This document shows, piece after piece, positions 15,674 through 23,572 of a stretch of 43,069 bases of DNA. Source of the stretch: an uncultured Eubacteriales bacterium. GTDB taxonomy: Bacteria; Bacillota; Clostridia; Lachnospirales; Lachnospiraceae. The stretch spans positions 1 through 43,069 of the forward strand of contig OMVU01000062.1 in NCBI GenBank assembly GCA_900314565.1, given 5' to 3'. Under the pieces are notes generated by a model. It did no database searches and was not told where the DNA came from. It saw only the letters and a list, made by a program, of their open reading frames with translations. Position 1 is the stretch's first letter; each line of letters begins with the position of its first letter. The position numbers and the translations under genes were made by a program.

Positions 15674-16318
15674 ATGAATCCCAGATTTTATTCCCTGCCG
15701 GAGGAAAAGCAATCGGCGATCCTGAACGCAGGATTTCATGTATTTTCCCGGAATACGTATAAGAAGAGCCCTATGAGTGAGATCGCGGATGCGGCCGGTA
15801 TCAGCAAAGCGCTTCTGTTCCACTATTTTCATAACAAGAAGGAACTCTATCTTTTTCTCTGGGATACCTGCTGCAGGATTACGGTCGAGGAAATGACCAG
15901 GAGCGGGGCTTATGAACAGACAGACCTGTTCGGGAGCATGGATTACGGCATGCAGGCAAAGCTTCGTCTGATGAGGCAGTATCCCGACATCGGCGTGTTC
16001 GCCGTCAGGGCCTTTTATGAAAAAGATCCGGAGGTCAGCGCGGATATTAAAAAAAGCATGGGGCAGTATCTGAATACTCATGCGGCAAAGAAACTGCAGG
16101 CGCTGGATCCGGATGACTTTATTCCCGGGATCGATCTTTCAATGATGTATAAGGAAATGTACTGGGCGTCCGAAGGCTGCCTGTGGGAGTATATCCAGCG
16201 CGGGGAAATGGATATTGATGCCATGGAGAAGGATTTCCGGAGCCTGCTGGAGTTCTGGAAAACAATTTATCTTCGCAAGAATCGGGAGAAAATGAAGGAT
16301 GACAGAGAAGATTCTTAA
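15674..16318 (+). CDS. TetR-family regulator of the hydrolase-methyltransferase operon
   Basis: The 214-residue protein has a TetR DNA-binding domain at about residues 12-58 (ILNAGFHVFSRNTYKKSPMS, then AAGISKALLFHYFHNKKEL) and a long helical sensor domain. The ATG follows GGAGG. Its 3' end overlaps the alpha/beta-hydrolase start by 20 bp, so the regulator is co-expressed with the enzymes and likely controls the whole operon. The ligand is unknown; a hydrophobic substrate of the hydrolase would fit. Confidence 0.92.
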   Translation: MNPRFYSLPEEKQSAILNAGFHVFSRNTYKKSPMSEIADAAGISKALLFHYFHNKKELYLFLWDTCCRITVEEMTRSGAYEQTDLFGSMDYGMQAKLRLMRQYPDIGVFAVRAFYEKDPEVSADIKKSMGQYLNTHAAKKLQALDPDDFIPGIDLSMMYKEMYWASEGCLWEYIQRGEMDIDAMEKDFRSLLEFWKTIYLRKNREKMKDDREDS

Positions 16319-17114
16319 AACCGCATCCGGCGTGATCCATTACTGGACGAGCGAGAGCGATTCGGGAAAGCAGACGCTGGTCTTTCTTCCCGGTCTTACG
16401 GCGGATCATCATCTGTTCGATAAACAGATCGAAGCCTTTGAAAAGGAATTTGATCTGCTTACATGGGATGCGCCGGGGCACGCAGCTTCCCGTCCCTTCC
16501 GGCTTGATTTTTCTCTGATGGATAAGGCCGTGTGGCTGCATGAGATCCTGAAAAAGGAGGGAATCTCCCGTCCGGTCCTGATCGGACAGTCGATGGGAGG
16601 CTATGTCGCCCAGTGCTTTATGCAGAAGTTTCCGGGCGAGGCTGCGGGCTTCATTTCCATTGATTCCGCCCCTTTGAAGCGCAGCTATGTGACAGGAGCG
16701 GAGATCGCGCTTCTTAAGAGAACGGAACCGATGTACCGGGCTTTTCCATGGAAGAGCCTGAAAAGCCTTGGGGTCAACGGCTGTGCGAAGAGTGAATACG
16801 GACGAAAGCTGATGAGGAGATTTGTGGAATCTTACACAAAGGATGAGTACTGCAGGCTGTCCGGGCATGGGACGAAGCTGCTGGCAGAAGCCATGGAGGC
16901 CGACCTTCCGTATGTGATCGACTGCCCGGCGATCCTGATCTGCGGGGAGCAGGATCAGTCAGGATCCGCGAAAAGCTATAACCGAAGATGGGCGAAGAAG
17001 GAAGGTCTTCCGATTTACTGGATCAAAGATGCAGGTCACAATTCCAATACAGATAAACCGGATGAGGTGAATAAGATCATCCGGGACTTTGCTCGACAGC
17101 TGGAGGAGAAATGA
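16299..17114 (+). CDS. Alpha/beta-hydrolase
   Basis: This 271-residue cytosolic protein has the classic order: oxyanion region LVFLPGLTADHHLFDKQ, nucleophile elbow G-Q-S98-M-G-G, an acid region ICGEQDQSG (near 218) and H247 in DAGHNSN. It lacks a signal peptide. Candidate activities include esterase, lactonase or epoxide-type hydrolysis; the sequence does not decide. It overlaps the TetR gene and also the methyltransferase gene (ATGA), forming a tight three-gene operon. Confidence 0.92.
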   Translation: MTEKILKTASGVIHYWTSESDSGKQTLVFLPGLTADHHLFDKQIEAFEKEFDLLTWDAPGHAASRPFRLDFSLMDKAVWLHEILKKEGISRPVLIGQSMGGYVAQCFMQKFPGEAAGFISIDSAPLKRSYVTGAEIALLKRTEPMYRAFPWKSLKSLGVNGCAKSEYGRKLMRRFVESYTKDEYCRLSGHGTKLLAEAMEADLPYVIDCPAILICGEQDQSGSAKSYNRRWAKKEGLPIYWIKDAGHNSNTDKPDEVNKIIRDFARQLEEK

Positions 17115-17116
17115 CT

Positions 17117-17788
17117 ATGAACAGAGAACTTTTCATCCGGGCGATCACCCGGTTCTTTGCAGGATTGGTGCTGGTCGCACTTCTCCTGTTCATTCCCGCA
17201 GGGACATGGAAGTATCCCGGAGGCTTACTGCTTATGGGAATCTTATTTATCCCTATGTTCATAGCGGGCCTCATCATGATGAAGAAGAATCCGGAGCTTT
17301 TGAAAAAACGGCTGAGTGTTAAGGAGGAAGAATCGGAACAGCGCGAGGTCATCCTTTTTTCCGGCATCATGTTCCTTGCCGCCTTTATTATGGCGGGACT
17401 GAGCTTCCGGAACGGCTGGCTCATGCTTCCTTTTTCCGTTTCTGTCGGTGCTGCGGTCGTTTTTCTGGCAGCGTATGTGCTTTATGCGGAAGTCCTTCGG
17501 GAGAATACCTGGCTTTCCAGGACTGTAGAGGTCCAGGAGGATCAGAAGGTGATCGATACCGGCCTCTACGGGATCGTCCGGCATCCGATGTATATGGTGA
17601 CCGTACTGCTTTTTCTGGCCATGCCGCTGGTCCTGGGTTCTGTGATTTCATTCTTGATCATGCTGGCCTACATACCGATCATTGTGAAAAGGATCCGCAA
17701 TGAGGAGCAGGTCCTTGAAAAAGATCTTCCGGGATACAGTGCTTACATGAAGAAAGTGAAGTACAGGCTGATCCCCTTCATCTGGTAA
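17117..17788 (+). CDS. Membrane methyltransferase (ICMT/PEMT-like)
   Basis: This protein of 223 residues has five or so helices and ends with the SAM-binding signature of isoprenylcysteine/phospholipid methyltransferases: VIDTGLYGIVRHPMYMVTVL, then RNEEQVLEKDLPGYSAYMKKV and RLIPFIW. The family methylates isoprenylated or lipid substrates at the membrane; in bacteria the substrate is usually unknown. The ATG at 17117 is chosen for its spacing from AGGAG; the ATG at 17111 overlaps the hydrolase stop. A UUCG-loop terminator ends the operon. Confidence 0.88.
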   Translation: MNRELFIRAITRFFAGLVLVALLLFIPAGTWKYPGGLLLMGILFIPMFIAGLIMMKKNPELLKKRLSVKEEESEQREVILFSGIMFLAAFIMAGLSFRNGWLMLPFSVSVGAAVVFLAAYVLYAEVLRENTWLSRTVEVQEDQKVIDTGLYGIVRHPMYMVTVLLFLAMPLVLGSVISFLIMLAYIPIIVKRIRNEEQVLEKDLPGYSAYMKKVKYRLIPFIW

Positions 17789-17802
17789 AGGCAGGACTAT
17801 CG

Positions 17803-17827
17803 GGAACGCTTCGGCGTTCCTTTTTTT
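17803..17827 (+). terminator. Terminator with UUCG tetraloop
   Basis: GGAACGC-TTCG-GCGTTCC followed by seven T; a textbook rho-independent terminator for the TetR operon. Confidence 0.93.
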
Positions 17828-17936
17828 CTGTAATAGATTCCCAATTGTATTCACAATGTGCCATAATGAATTACAGAACCTGGTGCAGGCAGATCTGACA
17901 TGGATGCAATGCTGCGACCGGGGAAGGAGGTATTCT

Positions 17937-18512
17937 TTGGAAGATTGGAAAACGGTGCTGTTCATCAATGCGTGTGTGCGAAAAGAGTCGAGAACCGGTA
18001 AACTGGCAGATCAGCTTCTTCTGAAGCTGGGGAATTCTTACGAGGAGGTCTGTCCCCATCAGATCAGTTTCCCTGTCGCTGACGAGAAATATCTCAATAA
18101 GCGGGATGAGCTTATTTCAAAGCAGGAGTTTGATGATCCTATGTTCGACCTTGCGCGGCAGTTCGCAGGAGCAGGAACAATTGTGATCGCTGCTCCGTAC
18201 TGGGATCTTTCATTTCCGGCGGCGCTGAAGCAGTATTTTGAACAGATCAATGTGGTCGGGATCAGCTTCAGGTACACGGAAGAGGGCGTGCCGGTCGGTC
18301 TGTGCAGGGCAGACAGGCTGTATTACGTGACCACAGCCGGAGGCTGCTGGGTGCCGGAGGAATTCGGATACGGATATGTGAAATCTCTGGCGCAGAATTA
18401 CTATGGCATTGAGGATATCCGGCTGATCAAAGCGGTCGGACTCGATATCGAGGGGGCGGATGTCGACGCCATTCTGAAGGCAGCGGAAGAAACGATCGAT
18501 GAGCAGGTCTGA
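17937..18512 (+). CDS. FMN-dependent NADH-azoreductase/quinone reductase (flavodoxin_2 fold)
   Basis: The 191-residue protein opens with TVLFINACVRKESRTGKLAD, the FMN-phosphate loop of flavodoxin_2 proteins. It continues with AGTIVIAAPYWDLSFPAALKQYFEQI and YYVTTAGGCW, matching AzoR-type FMN:NADH oxidoreductases. Such enzymes reduce quinones and azo compounds with two electrons. The best start is TTG at 17937, with AAGGAGG 6 bp upstream; the in-frame ATG at 17856 lacks one. It stands alone between a terminator and tandem repeats. Confidence 0.88.
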   Translation: MEDWKTVLFINACVRKESRTGKLADQLLLKLGNSYEEVCPHQISFPVADEKYLNKRDELISKQEFDDPMFDLARQFAGAGTIVIAAPYWDLSFPAALKQYFEQINVVGISFRYTEEGVPVGLCRADRLYYVTTAGGCWVPEEFGYGYVKSLAQNYYGIEDIRLIKAVGLDIEGADVDAILKAAEETIDEQV

Positions 18513-18586
18513 GACGATATTTTCGGGATACGACATGTGGGCAGGTTTGAGACGACATTTTCCGGATACGACATGTGAGCTGGTTT
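18511..18586. repeat. Two 38-bp tandem direct repeats
   Basis: Two units, each beginning GAGACGAYATTTTCSGGATA and ending in GGTTT, lie back to back at 18511-18548 and 18549-18586 and match at 34 of 38 bases. A third partial unit may start at 18587 (GTGATTGACATTTC). They begin at the azoreductase stop. Confidence 0.75.
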
Positions 18587-18729
18587 GTGATTGACATTTC
18601 GGGCGGGCTGCGGTAGAAATAGAGCGGGAATTGAAATACGACCGGTGCATTCTCGTGTTCTCGAACAGGAGCTTCACCGGAAGTTTCGTAAGGAACTGAC
18701 GATAAAAAAGACAAAGGAGAATCAACAAT

Positions 18730-19149
18730 ATGAAAAGAAATAAAATATTGACAGCCATTATTGCGCTTATGATTTCAGCTCTGGCGCTTACCGCGTGCGG
18801 AAAGTCGGAATTCTCAGGGAACTGGGAAGGTGAAAAAAAGATGTCGATCACGGCTGAGAAAGCGGCTAAGGGAGATTTCTTTATGAGCGGTTCGCTTCAT
18901 GTAGAAGAAGGGGAGCAGATCGCAATCGATGCAAATCTGACAAAGGGATCGATCAGGGTGGAATTATTAGGAGCGCCTGCAGAACAGAGCGCTGATTCGC
19001 TGCCTGTAATAAATGATGAACCGATCATGAAAGCCGATCTTAAGAACAAAGACGGGGCATCGGGAACAGTGCCGGCAGGAGACTATATGGTGAAAGCGAC
19101 CTGCCTCGAGAAGGCGACCGGAACTGTTCTGATCGAAGTGAAGAAGTGA
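18730..19149 (+). CDS. Small lipoprotein of unknown function
   Basis: This 139-residue protein has a clear lipoprotein signal: MKRNKILTAI, a hydrophobic stretch and the lipobox L-T-A-C at residues 20-23. The mature part is polar and beta-rich (SGNWEGEKKM, later GTVPAGDYMVKATCLEKATG) and lacks recognisable catalytic motifs. It resembles the many small extracytoplasmic beta-sandwich lipoproteins of Clostridia. The ATG has AAAGGAG upstream. It has its own terminator-like hairpin and no operon partner. Confidence 0.8.
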   Translation: MKRNKILTAIIALMISALALTACGKSEFSGNWEGEKKMSITAEKAAKGDFFMSGSLHVEEGEQIAIDANLTKGSIRVELLGAPAEQSADSLPVINDEPIMKADLKNKDGASGTVPAGDYMVKATCLEKATGTVLIEVKK

Positions 19150-19152
19150 GGC

Positions 19153-19226
19153 GGGTCCCGGTCGGATCATCTTCGGCCTGCCGGCTGAAGTCGGCAGGGC
19201 GGACGGACAGACCGGAGCCCGGCTTT
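19153..19226 (+). terminator. Branched hairpin terminator after the small lipoprotein
   Basis: GGGTCCCGGTC (19153-19163) pairs with GACCGGAGCCC (19210-19220), enclosing a second stem CCTGCCGGC/GTCGGCAGG. Only TTTT follows, so termination may be partial. Confidence 0.5.
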
Positions 19227-19236
19227 TATGTATGTC

Positions 19237-19265
19237 TTGACACCAAAACTTCATAGTGCTATAAA
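19237..19265 (+). promoter_or_regulatory. Promoter of the thiamine salvage operon
   Basis: TTGACA (19237-19242), a 17-bp spacer and TATAAA (19260-19265) lie immediately before the TPP riboswitch. Confidence 0.85.
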
Positions 19266-19274
19266 AAGAATTAC

Positions 19275-19357
19275 AAGGGAGCTTGCAGAAGCGGGCTGAG
19301 AGGAAACTGATACTGTTTCGACCGTACCTGATTTGGATAATGCCAACGTAGGGAAGA
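19275..19357 (+). promoter_or_regulatory. TPP riboswitch (thi box)
   Basis: The conserved elements appear in order: GCGGGCTGAGAGG (pyrimidine-sensing arm), then ACCGTACCTGATTTGGATAA and TGCCAACGTAGGGAA. This matches the THI-element consensus closely. It sits between a consensus promoter and a terminator hairpin upstream of thiM, so thiamine pyrophosphate should favour termination and shut off salvage. Confidence 0.95.
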
Positions 19358-19370
19358 TAAGGCTTTTATT

Positions 19371-19404
19371 GCGGACTTTCCGGCTTGGGGAGTCCGCTTT
19401 TTTT
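19371..19404 (+). terminator. Riboswitch-controlled terminator
   Basis: GCGGACT (19371-19377) pairs with AGTCCGC (19391-19397), followed by seven T, 14 bp after the aptamer. This is the expected expression platform. Confidence 0.9.
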
Positions 19405-19469
19405 GCGGGCATAGCCGGGAACGCCGCAGAGTTCCCGATGTTCCGCAGGCACTTCCCTTGAATGTTGTG

Positions 19470-19542
19470 CAGGCATTTGCGAAAGGCTGCTCTTCATACA
19501 AGTCTGTTTTGCGCAGAGTTTCGCAATTACCCGGAATGCCGG
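19470..19542. repeat. Repeat family D, short copy in the thiM leader
   Basis: A pair of arms, CAGGCATTTGCGAAAGGCTG and GCAGAGTTTCGCAATTACC, flank a short centre. These are the outer ends of the family D hairpin without the inner section. It lies in the 5' leader between the riboswitch terminator and thiM. Confidence 0.65.
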
Positions 19543-19564
19543 GAAGTAAAAGGAGGAAGAAAAG

Positions 19565-20386
19565 ATGCTTGGAAAATATCTTGATACTGTGAGGGAAAAA
19601 ACGCCGCTGGTACACAATATCACCAATTATGTGACTGTCAATGATGTGGCGAACGTGATCCTTGCGTGCGGGGGCAGCCCGATCATGTCGGATGAGCCGG
19701 AGGACGTCGAGGATATCACTTCCATCTGCGGAGGACTGAATATCAATATCGGCACCCTGAATCAGAGCAGTATCAGGGGCATGCATCTCGCGGGAAAAAA
19801 GGCGCAGGAACTGCACCACGCCATTCTGCTGGATCCTGTAGGAGCAGGTGCCAGCCGTCTTCGGACCGGTACGGCGGCGGACCTTCTTGGCGAAATTCAT
19901 TTTACAGTGATCCGCGGGAACATCTCTGAGATCAAAGCCCTCGGCATAGGCACCGGAACGACCAAAGGCGTGGATGCGGATGCCGCGGATGCCGTTACCG
20001 AAGAGAACCTGGACAGTATGATCTGCTTCGTGAAAGGCTATGCCGCAAGCACCGGATCGGTGATCGCAGTGACCGGCGCGATCGATCTTGTGGCGGACAG
20101 CGAACGCTGCTTCGTGATCCGGAACGGAAAGCCGCAGATGGGAAAGATCACCGGAACAGGATGCCAGCTTTCCGGAATGATGACCGCATTTATCACCGCC
20201 AGTCCGGACAATGTGCTGGAGGCAGCGGCTGCCGCAGTATGTGCCATGGGGCTTGCGGGAGAGATCGGATATTCGCATTTAGCGGAATACGAAGGTAATT
20301 CGACGTACCGCAACCGCATCATTGATGCAATTTCCCTGATGACGGGAGAGCAGCTGGATAAAGGAGCAAAGTATGAGATCCGATAA
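19565..20386 (+). CDS. thiM: Hydroxyethylthiazole kinase
   Basis: This 273-residue enzyme phosphorylates 4-methyl-5-(2-hydroxyethyl)thiazole for thiamine salvage. Landmarks are VHNITNYVTVNDVANVILACG near the start, SPIMSDEPEDVEDI, the LDPVGAGASRLRT ATP/Mg block and the GTGCQLSG motif with the catalytic cysteine. The length is normal for ThiM. The ATG follows AGGAGG, and the 3' end overlaps thiE by 14 bp. Expression is under the upstream TPP riboswitch. Confidence 0.97.
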   Translation: MLGKYLDTVREKTPLVHNITNYVTVNDVANVILACGGSPIMSDEPEDVEDITSICGGLNINIGTLNQSSIRGMHLAGKKAQELHHAILLDPVGAGASRLRTGTAADLLGEIHFTVIRGNISEIKALGIGTGTTKGVDADAADAVTEENLDSMICFVKGYAASTGSVIAVTGAIDLVADSERCFVIRNGKPQMGKITGTGCQLSGMMTAFITASPDNVLEAAAAAVCAMGLAGEIGYSHLAEYEGNSTYRNRIIDAISLMTGEQLDKGAKYEIR

Positions 20387-21023
20387 TACGACACTTGAGG
20401 AAGAACTGCTGTTATATGCCGTCACGGACCGCAGCTGGCTGGGGGACCGGACCCTGTATGAGCAGGTGGAGCTTGCGCTGAAAGGCGGAGCTACTTTTCT
20501 GCAGCTGCGGGAGAAGAACCTCTGTGACAGCGAATTTCTCCTGGAGGCGAAAGCCATTCAGGAGCTGTGCAGGGAATATAAAGTCCCGTTCATCATCAAT
20601 GACAATGTAAAAGTGGCTCTCGAGACCGATGCGGACGGGATCCACGTGGGACAGCACGACATGGAGGCCGGGAATGTGAGAAAGCTTCTCGGAGAGAATA
20701 AGATCCTCGGAGTGTCCGCGCAGACCGTGGAGCAGGCGGTGCGGGCAGAGCAGCGTGGAGCGGATTACCTGGGCGTTGGGGCGGTATTTCCTACCGGCTC
20801 GAAGGACGATGCCGATGATGTGAGCTTCGAGACCCTGCGTGCCATCTGCGATGCTGTCAGTATTCCGGTGGTGGCGATCGGAGGGATCACGAAGGACAAT
20901 ATAAAAGAACTGAAGGGCAGCGGGATATGCGGAGCCGCTGTGATCAGTGCGATCTTTGCGCAAAAGGATATCAGGGGGGCGACAGAGGAACTTAAGAAAG
21001 CAGTTGCGGCAGCGGTAAAGTAA
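20373..21023 (+). CDS. thiE: Thiamine-phosphate synthase
   Basis: This 216-residue TIM-barrel enzyme joins hydroxymethylpyrimidine diphosphate to thiazole phosphate to give thiamine phosphate. The expected blocks are present: LYAVTDRSW, GGATFLQLREKN, FIINDNVKVAL, GIHVGQHDM, YLGVGAVFPTGSK and VVAIGGIT. The start has AAGGAG and overlaps thiM, so the two are coupled. No ThiC or ThiG gene is in the window, so the cluster is a salvage pathway as seen here. Confidence 0.97.
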   Translation: MRSDNTTLEEELLLYAVTDRSWLGDRTLYEQVELALKGGATFLQLREKNLCDSEFLLEAKAIQELCREYKVPFIINDNVKVALETDADGIHVGQHDMEAGNVRKLLGENKILGVSAQTVEQAVRAEQRGADYLGVGAVFPTGSKDDADDVSFETLRAICDAVSIPVVAIGGITKDNIKELKGSGICGAAVISAIFAQKDIRGATEELKKAVAAAVK

Positions 21024-21056
21024 AGAGATAAAGTAAAGCGGTAAAGTAAGAGGAAG

Positions 21057-21725
21057 ATGACAGTGATAAAGGGCATGATCTTTGACGCAGACGGAACGCT
21101 CCTTGATTCCATGCCGATCTGGGATGATCTTGGAGCCCGCTACCTGAAGGAACTTCATATAGAGGCGGAACCGGGACTCTCGGAGATCCTTTTCTGCATG
21201 AGTCTTGAGGAGAGCGCCGCCTATATGAAAAGGACCTACGGCCTTTCTCAGACAGAGGAGGAGATCCGGCGAGGCGTGCTGGCCAAACTGGAAGATTTTT
21301 ACGTAAATGAAGTGCAGGCCAAGCCGGGCGTCGATGAATTTCTGCGTACTCTGCATGAGCGGCAGGTGCCGATGATGATCGCTACGTCAAGCAGCAGGCA
21401 TCATATCGAAGAGGCGATGAGACGTCTTTGCTTTCTGGATTACTTTGCCGGGATCATTACCTGTGAAGAGGTCGGAGCCGGGAAGAGCAGACCGGACATT
21501 TACCTGAAGTGCGCGGAGGCGATGGGCCTCGACCCGGAAGAAGTATGTGTGGTCGAGGATGTGATCCATGCTGTGCGGACGGCGAATGCAGCCGGATTTC
21601 CGACGGCAGGCGTGTATGATGCCGCCAGTGCGGAGGATACAGAGGATATGAAAAAAGAGTGCAGTATCTGGCTTTACGACTTTACAGATTACGGTGATTT
21701 CTGCCGATGGGCGTTCCTCGTGTAA
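21057..21725 (+). CDS. HAD-superfamily phosphatase/phosphomutase-like protein in the thi operon
   Basis: The 222-residue protein has HAD motif I DADGTLLDSM, motif II in IATSSS, a lysine in GKSRPDIYLK and motif III/IV VVEDVIHAV, with a helical cap in between (beta-phosphoglucomutase subfamily). It lies 33 bp after thiE. In this position it may dephosphorylate thiamine phosphate or salvage intermediates, but that is inferred from context only. The ATG at 21057 has AGAGGA very close; GTG at 21063 would give better spacing. Confidence 0.85.
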   Translation: MTVIKGMIFDADGTLLDSMPIWDDLGARYLKELHIEAEPGLSEILFCMSLEESAAYMKRTYGLSQTEEEIRRGVLAKLEDFYVNEVQAKPGVDEFLRTLHERQVPMMIATSSSRHHIEEAMRRLCFLDYFAGIITCEEVGAGKSRPDIYLKCAEAMGLDPEEVCVVEDVIHAVRTANAAGFPTAGVYDAASAEDTEDMKKECSIWLYDFTDYGDFCRWAFLV

Positions 21726-21843
21726 CGTCCGATCGGCGGATCATATAAATGAACAGCGGCGGATCGGGGGCACCACCTTTCGTCGCTCAACAAAAGTGAT
21801 GCTGAGAGGAAACATAGTTTGTTCGCGAATGCCTGCAAAAATT

Positions 21844-22045
21844 GCAGGTAAATGCGAAACTGTGCTCGAAATGGAATTGTGTGAACCATTCAAACAATCT
21901 GCACAAGCCTTAGAACTTCTTCATGAACGAAAGATGTGGAATGAGCAAAAACCGTTCTGTCTGAGCGAAGCGAGTTAACGTTTTTTCGGAAGCCGTTTGA
22001 ATGTTCATACAAATTCCATGTAGAGCAGCGTTTCGCAATCGCCTG
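21844..22045. repeat. Repeat family D, long copy between the HAD gene and thiD
   Basis: The outer arms GCAGGTAAATGCGAAACTGTGC and GCAGCGTTTCGCAATCGCCTG are inverted. Inside lie GAACCATTCAAACAATCTGC and CCGTTTGAATGTTCATACAA, shared with the copies at 29564 and 34495, plus an extra GAGCGAAGCGAGTTAACG section shared with 29564-29726. About 200 bp, non-coding. Confidence 0.75.
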
Positions 22046-22074
22046 GCAGAGTATTGTTTTGAGAGGAGGATAAG

Positions 22075-22863
22075 ATGAAAACAGCATTAACGATCGCGGG
22101 AAGCGATTCCTGCGGAGGCGCCGGTATCCAGGCTGACATTAAGACGATGACGGTCAATGGCGTATACGCCATGAGCGCGGTCACCGCTCTTACTGCTCAG
22201 AATACTACCGGTGTCACATCGATTATGGAAGCCACTCCGGAGTTTCTGGGAGATCAACTGGATGCAATATTCACGGATATTTTCCCGGACGCAGTGAAGA
22301 TCGGAATGGTCTCCTCAAAGGAGCTGATCCGGGTGATCGCAGAGAAATTGAAACAGTACGGGGCAGAACAGATCGTTCTTGACCCGGTCATGGTGGCTAC
22401 CAGCGGGGCGAAGCTGATCTCGGATGATGCGGTCGAAGCCTTAAAGAGCGAATTGATTCCCCTGGCCAGCGTAATCACGCCCAATATCCCGGAGGCGGAA
22501 GTGCTGTCCGGCATGAAGATCACTTCGCCGGAGGCGATGGAAGCGGCAGCGGAAAAAATCTGGCGGGAATTTGGCTGCGCTGTGCTCATGAAAGGCGGCC
22601 ATCAGCAAAATGACGCCAATGATTACCTGTACGGCGATGAAGGCGGGACCTGGTTCTATGGAAAGCGGATCGATAATCCGAATACCCACGGAACCGGCTG
22701 CACTTTGTCGAGTGCCATTGCTGCCAATCTGGCGAAGGGCCTGTGCCTTTCCGAGGCCGTGGACAGGGCGAAGACGTATCTGTCGGGTGCTCTTGCAGCC
22801 ATGCTGGACCTCGGTAAAGGAAGCGGCCCTATGAATCATGCATTTGCGATCGGAGAAAATTGA
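22075..22863 (+). CDS. thiD: Hydroxymethylpyrimidine/phosphomethylpyrimidine kinase
   Basis: This 262-residue ribokinase-fold enzyme phosphorylates HMP and HMP-P to the diphosphate used by ThiE. Diagnostic blocks are LTIAGSDSCGGAGIQADIKT, VTALTAQNT, VLDPVMVATSG, TPNIPEAEVLSG and the anion hole NTHGTGCTLSSAIAANLA. The ATG follows AGGAGG. It directly precedes a methyltransferase gene (1 bp gap between stop and start). It lies beyond repeat D2, so it may be read through from thiM or have its own promoter; none is obvious. Confidence 0.97.
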   Translation: MKTALTIAGSDSCGGAGIQADIKTMTVNGVYAMSAVTALTAQNTTGVTSIMEATPEFLGDQLDAIFTDIFPDAVKIGMVSSKELIRVIAEKLKQYGAEQIVLDPVMVATSGAKLISDDAVEALKSELIPLASVITPNIPEAEVLSGMKITSPEAMEAAAEKIWREFGCAVLMKGGHQQNDANDYLYGDEGGTWFYGKRIDNPNTHGTGCTLSSAIAANLAKGLCLSEAVDRAKTYLSGALAAMLDLGKGSGPMNHAFAIGEN

Positions 22864-22864
22864 G

Positions 22865-23572
22865 ATGAATGGAGAAAAGAAACAGAAATTTGACGGATAT
22901 GCCGCTCTTTACGATGAGTGGTTCATGAAAAATGAAAACCTTTTCACAAGCGAACTCAGACTTTTCGAAAAAGCTCTGGGAGATATCAGTGGTAAGAGAC
23001 TTCTGTCGGTCGGCTGCGGAAGCGGATTGTTCGAGAGCTATATCGACTGCAGCAATGTGGAGGGGATCGAGCCTTCTACGGATATGGGTGCGATCGCGGT
23101 CAAGAGAGGCGTCAATGTGATCCACTTCGGCCTGATCGAGGAGGTGGAGCTTCCTTGTGAAGCGTACGACATTATCTACTTTAACGGAAGTTCGAGCTAT
23201 ATGGAGGATCTCAGGCTTGTATACGAGAAGAGTCTTCGTGCGCTGAAAAAAGGCGGCAGGCTGATCCTCTTAGACGTGCCCAAGGAGAGCGCATTCGGTT
23301 TTATGTACCTTCTCGGAAAGAATCTGGGCACCTATGATCACGAAGCCCTTCATGGAGTAATGCCTGAACTGCCTTATCCGCTGGGACTGGCCTCCTCAGG
23401 AGTATGGCATTCTTCAGATGAAAAGATCAGTATTTTAAAGGAGCTGGGAGTCACGAACTTCAACTTCTACCAGACGCTTATCAAAAATCCGATGTATACC
23501 AATGAAGAACCCGAGGAGGTTTCCGATGGCTATAAGAGCGGAGGATATGTGGCGATCATCGCAGAAAAGTAG
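22865..23572 (+). CDS. Class I SAM-dependent methyltransferase between thiD and tenA
   Basis: The 235-residue protein has motif I LLSVGCGSGLFE (residues 46-57), an acidic region GIEPSTDMGAIA, motif IV-like YDIIYFNGSSSY and a post-motif KKGGRLILLDVP. This fits the Methyltransf_11/25 group of small-molecule methyltransferases. The start ATG is 1 bp after thiD, and the last 47 bp overlap tenA, so it is locked into the thiamine unit. Its substrate is unknown; a pyrimidine or thiazole salvage intermediate is a reasonable guess from context alone. Confidence 0.9.
   Translation: MNGEKKQKFDGYAALYDEWFMKNENLFTSELRLFEKALGDISGKRLLSVGCGSGLFESYIDCSNVEGIEPSTDMGAIAVKRGVNVIHFGLIEEVELPCEAYDIIYFNGSSSYMEDLRLVYEKSLRALKKGGRLILLDVPKESAFGFMYLLGKNLGTYDHEALHGVMPELPYPLGLASSGVWHSSDEKISILKELGVTNFNFYQTLIKNPMYTNEEPEEVSDGYKSGGYVAIIAEK

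Noticed and set aside
18511-18586. Possible CRISPR-like array
   Set aside because: There are only two to three directly adjacent units with no spacers and no cas genes; it is a tandem duplication.
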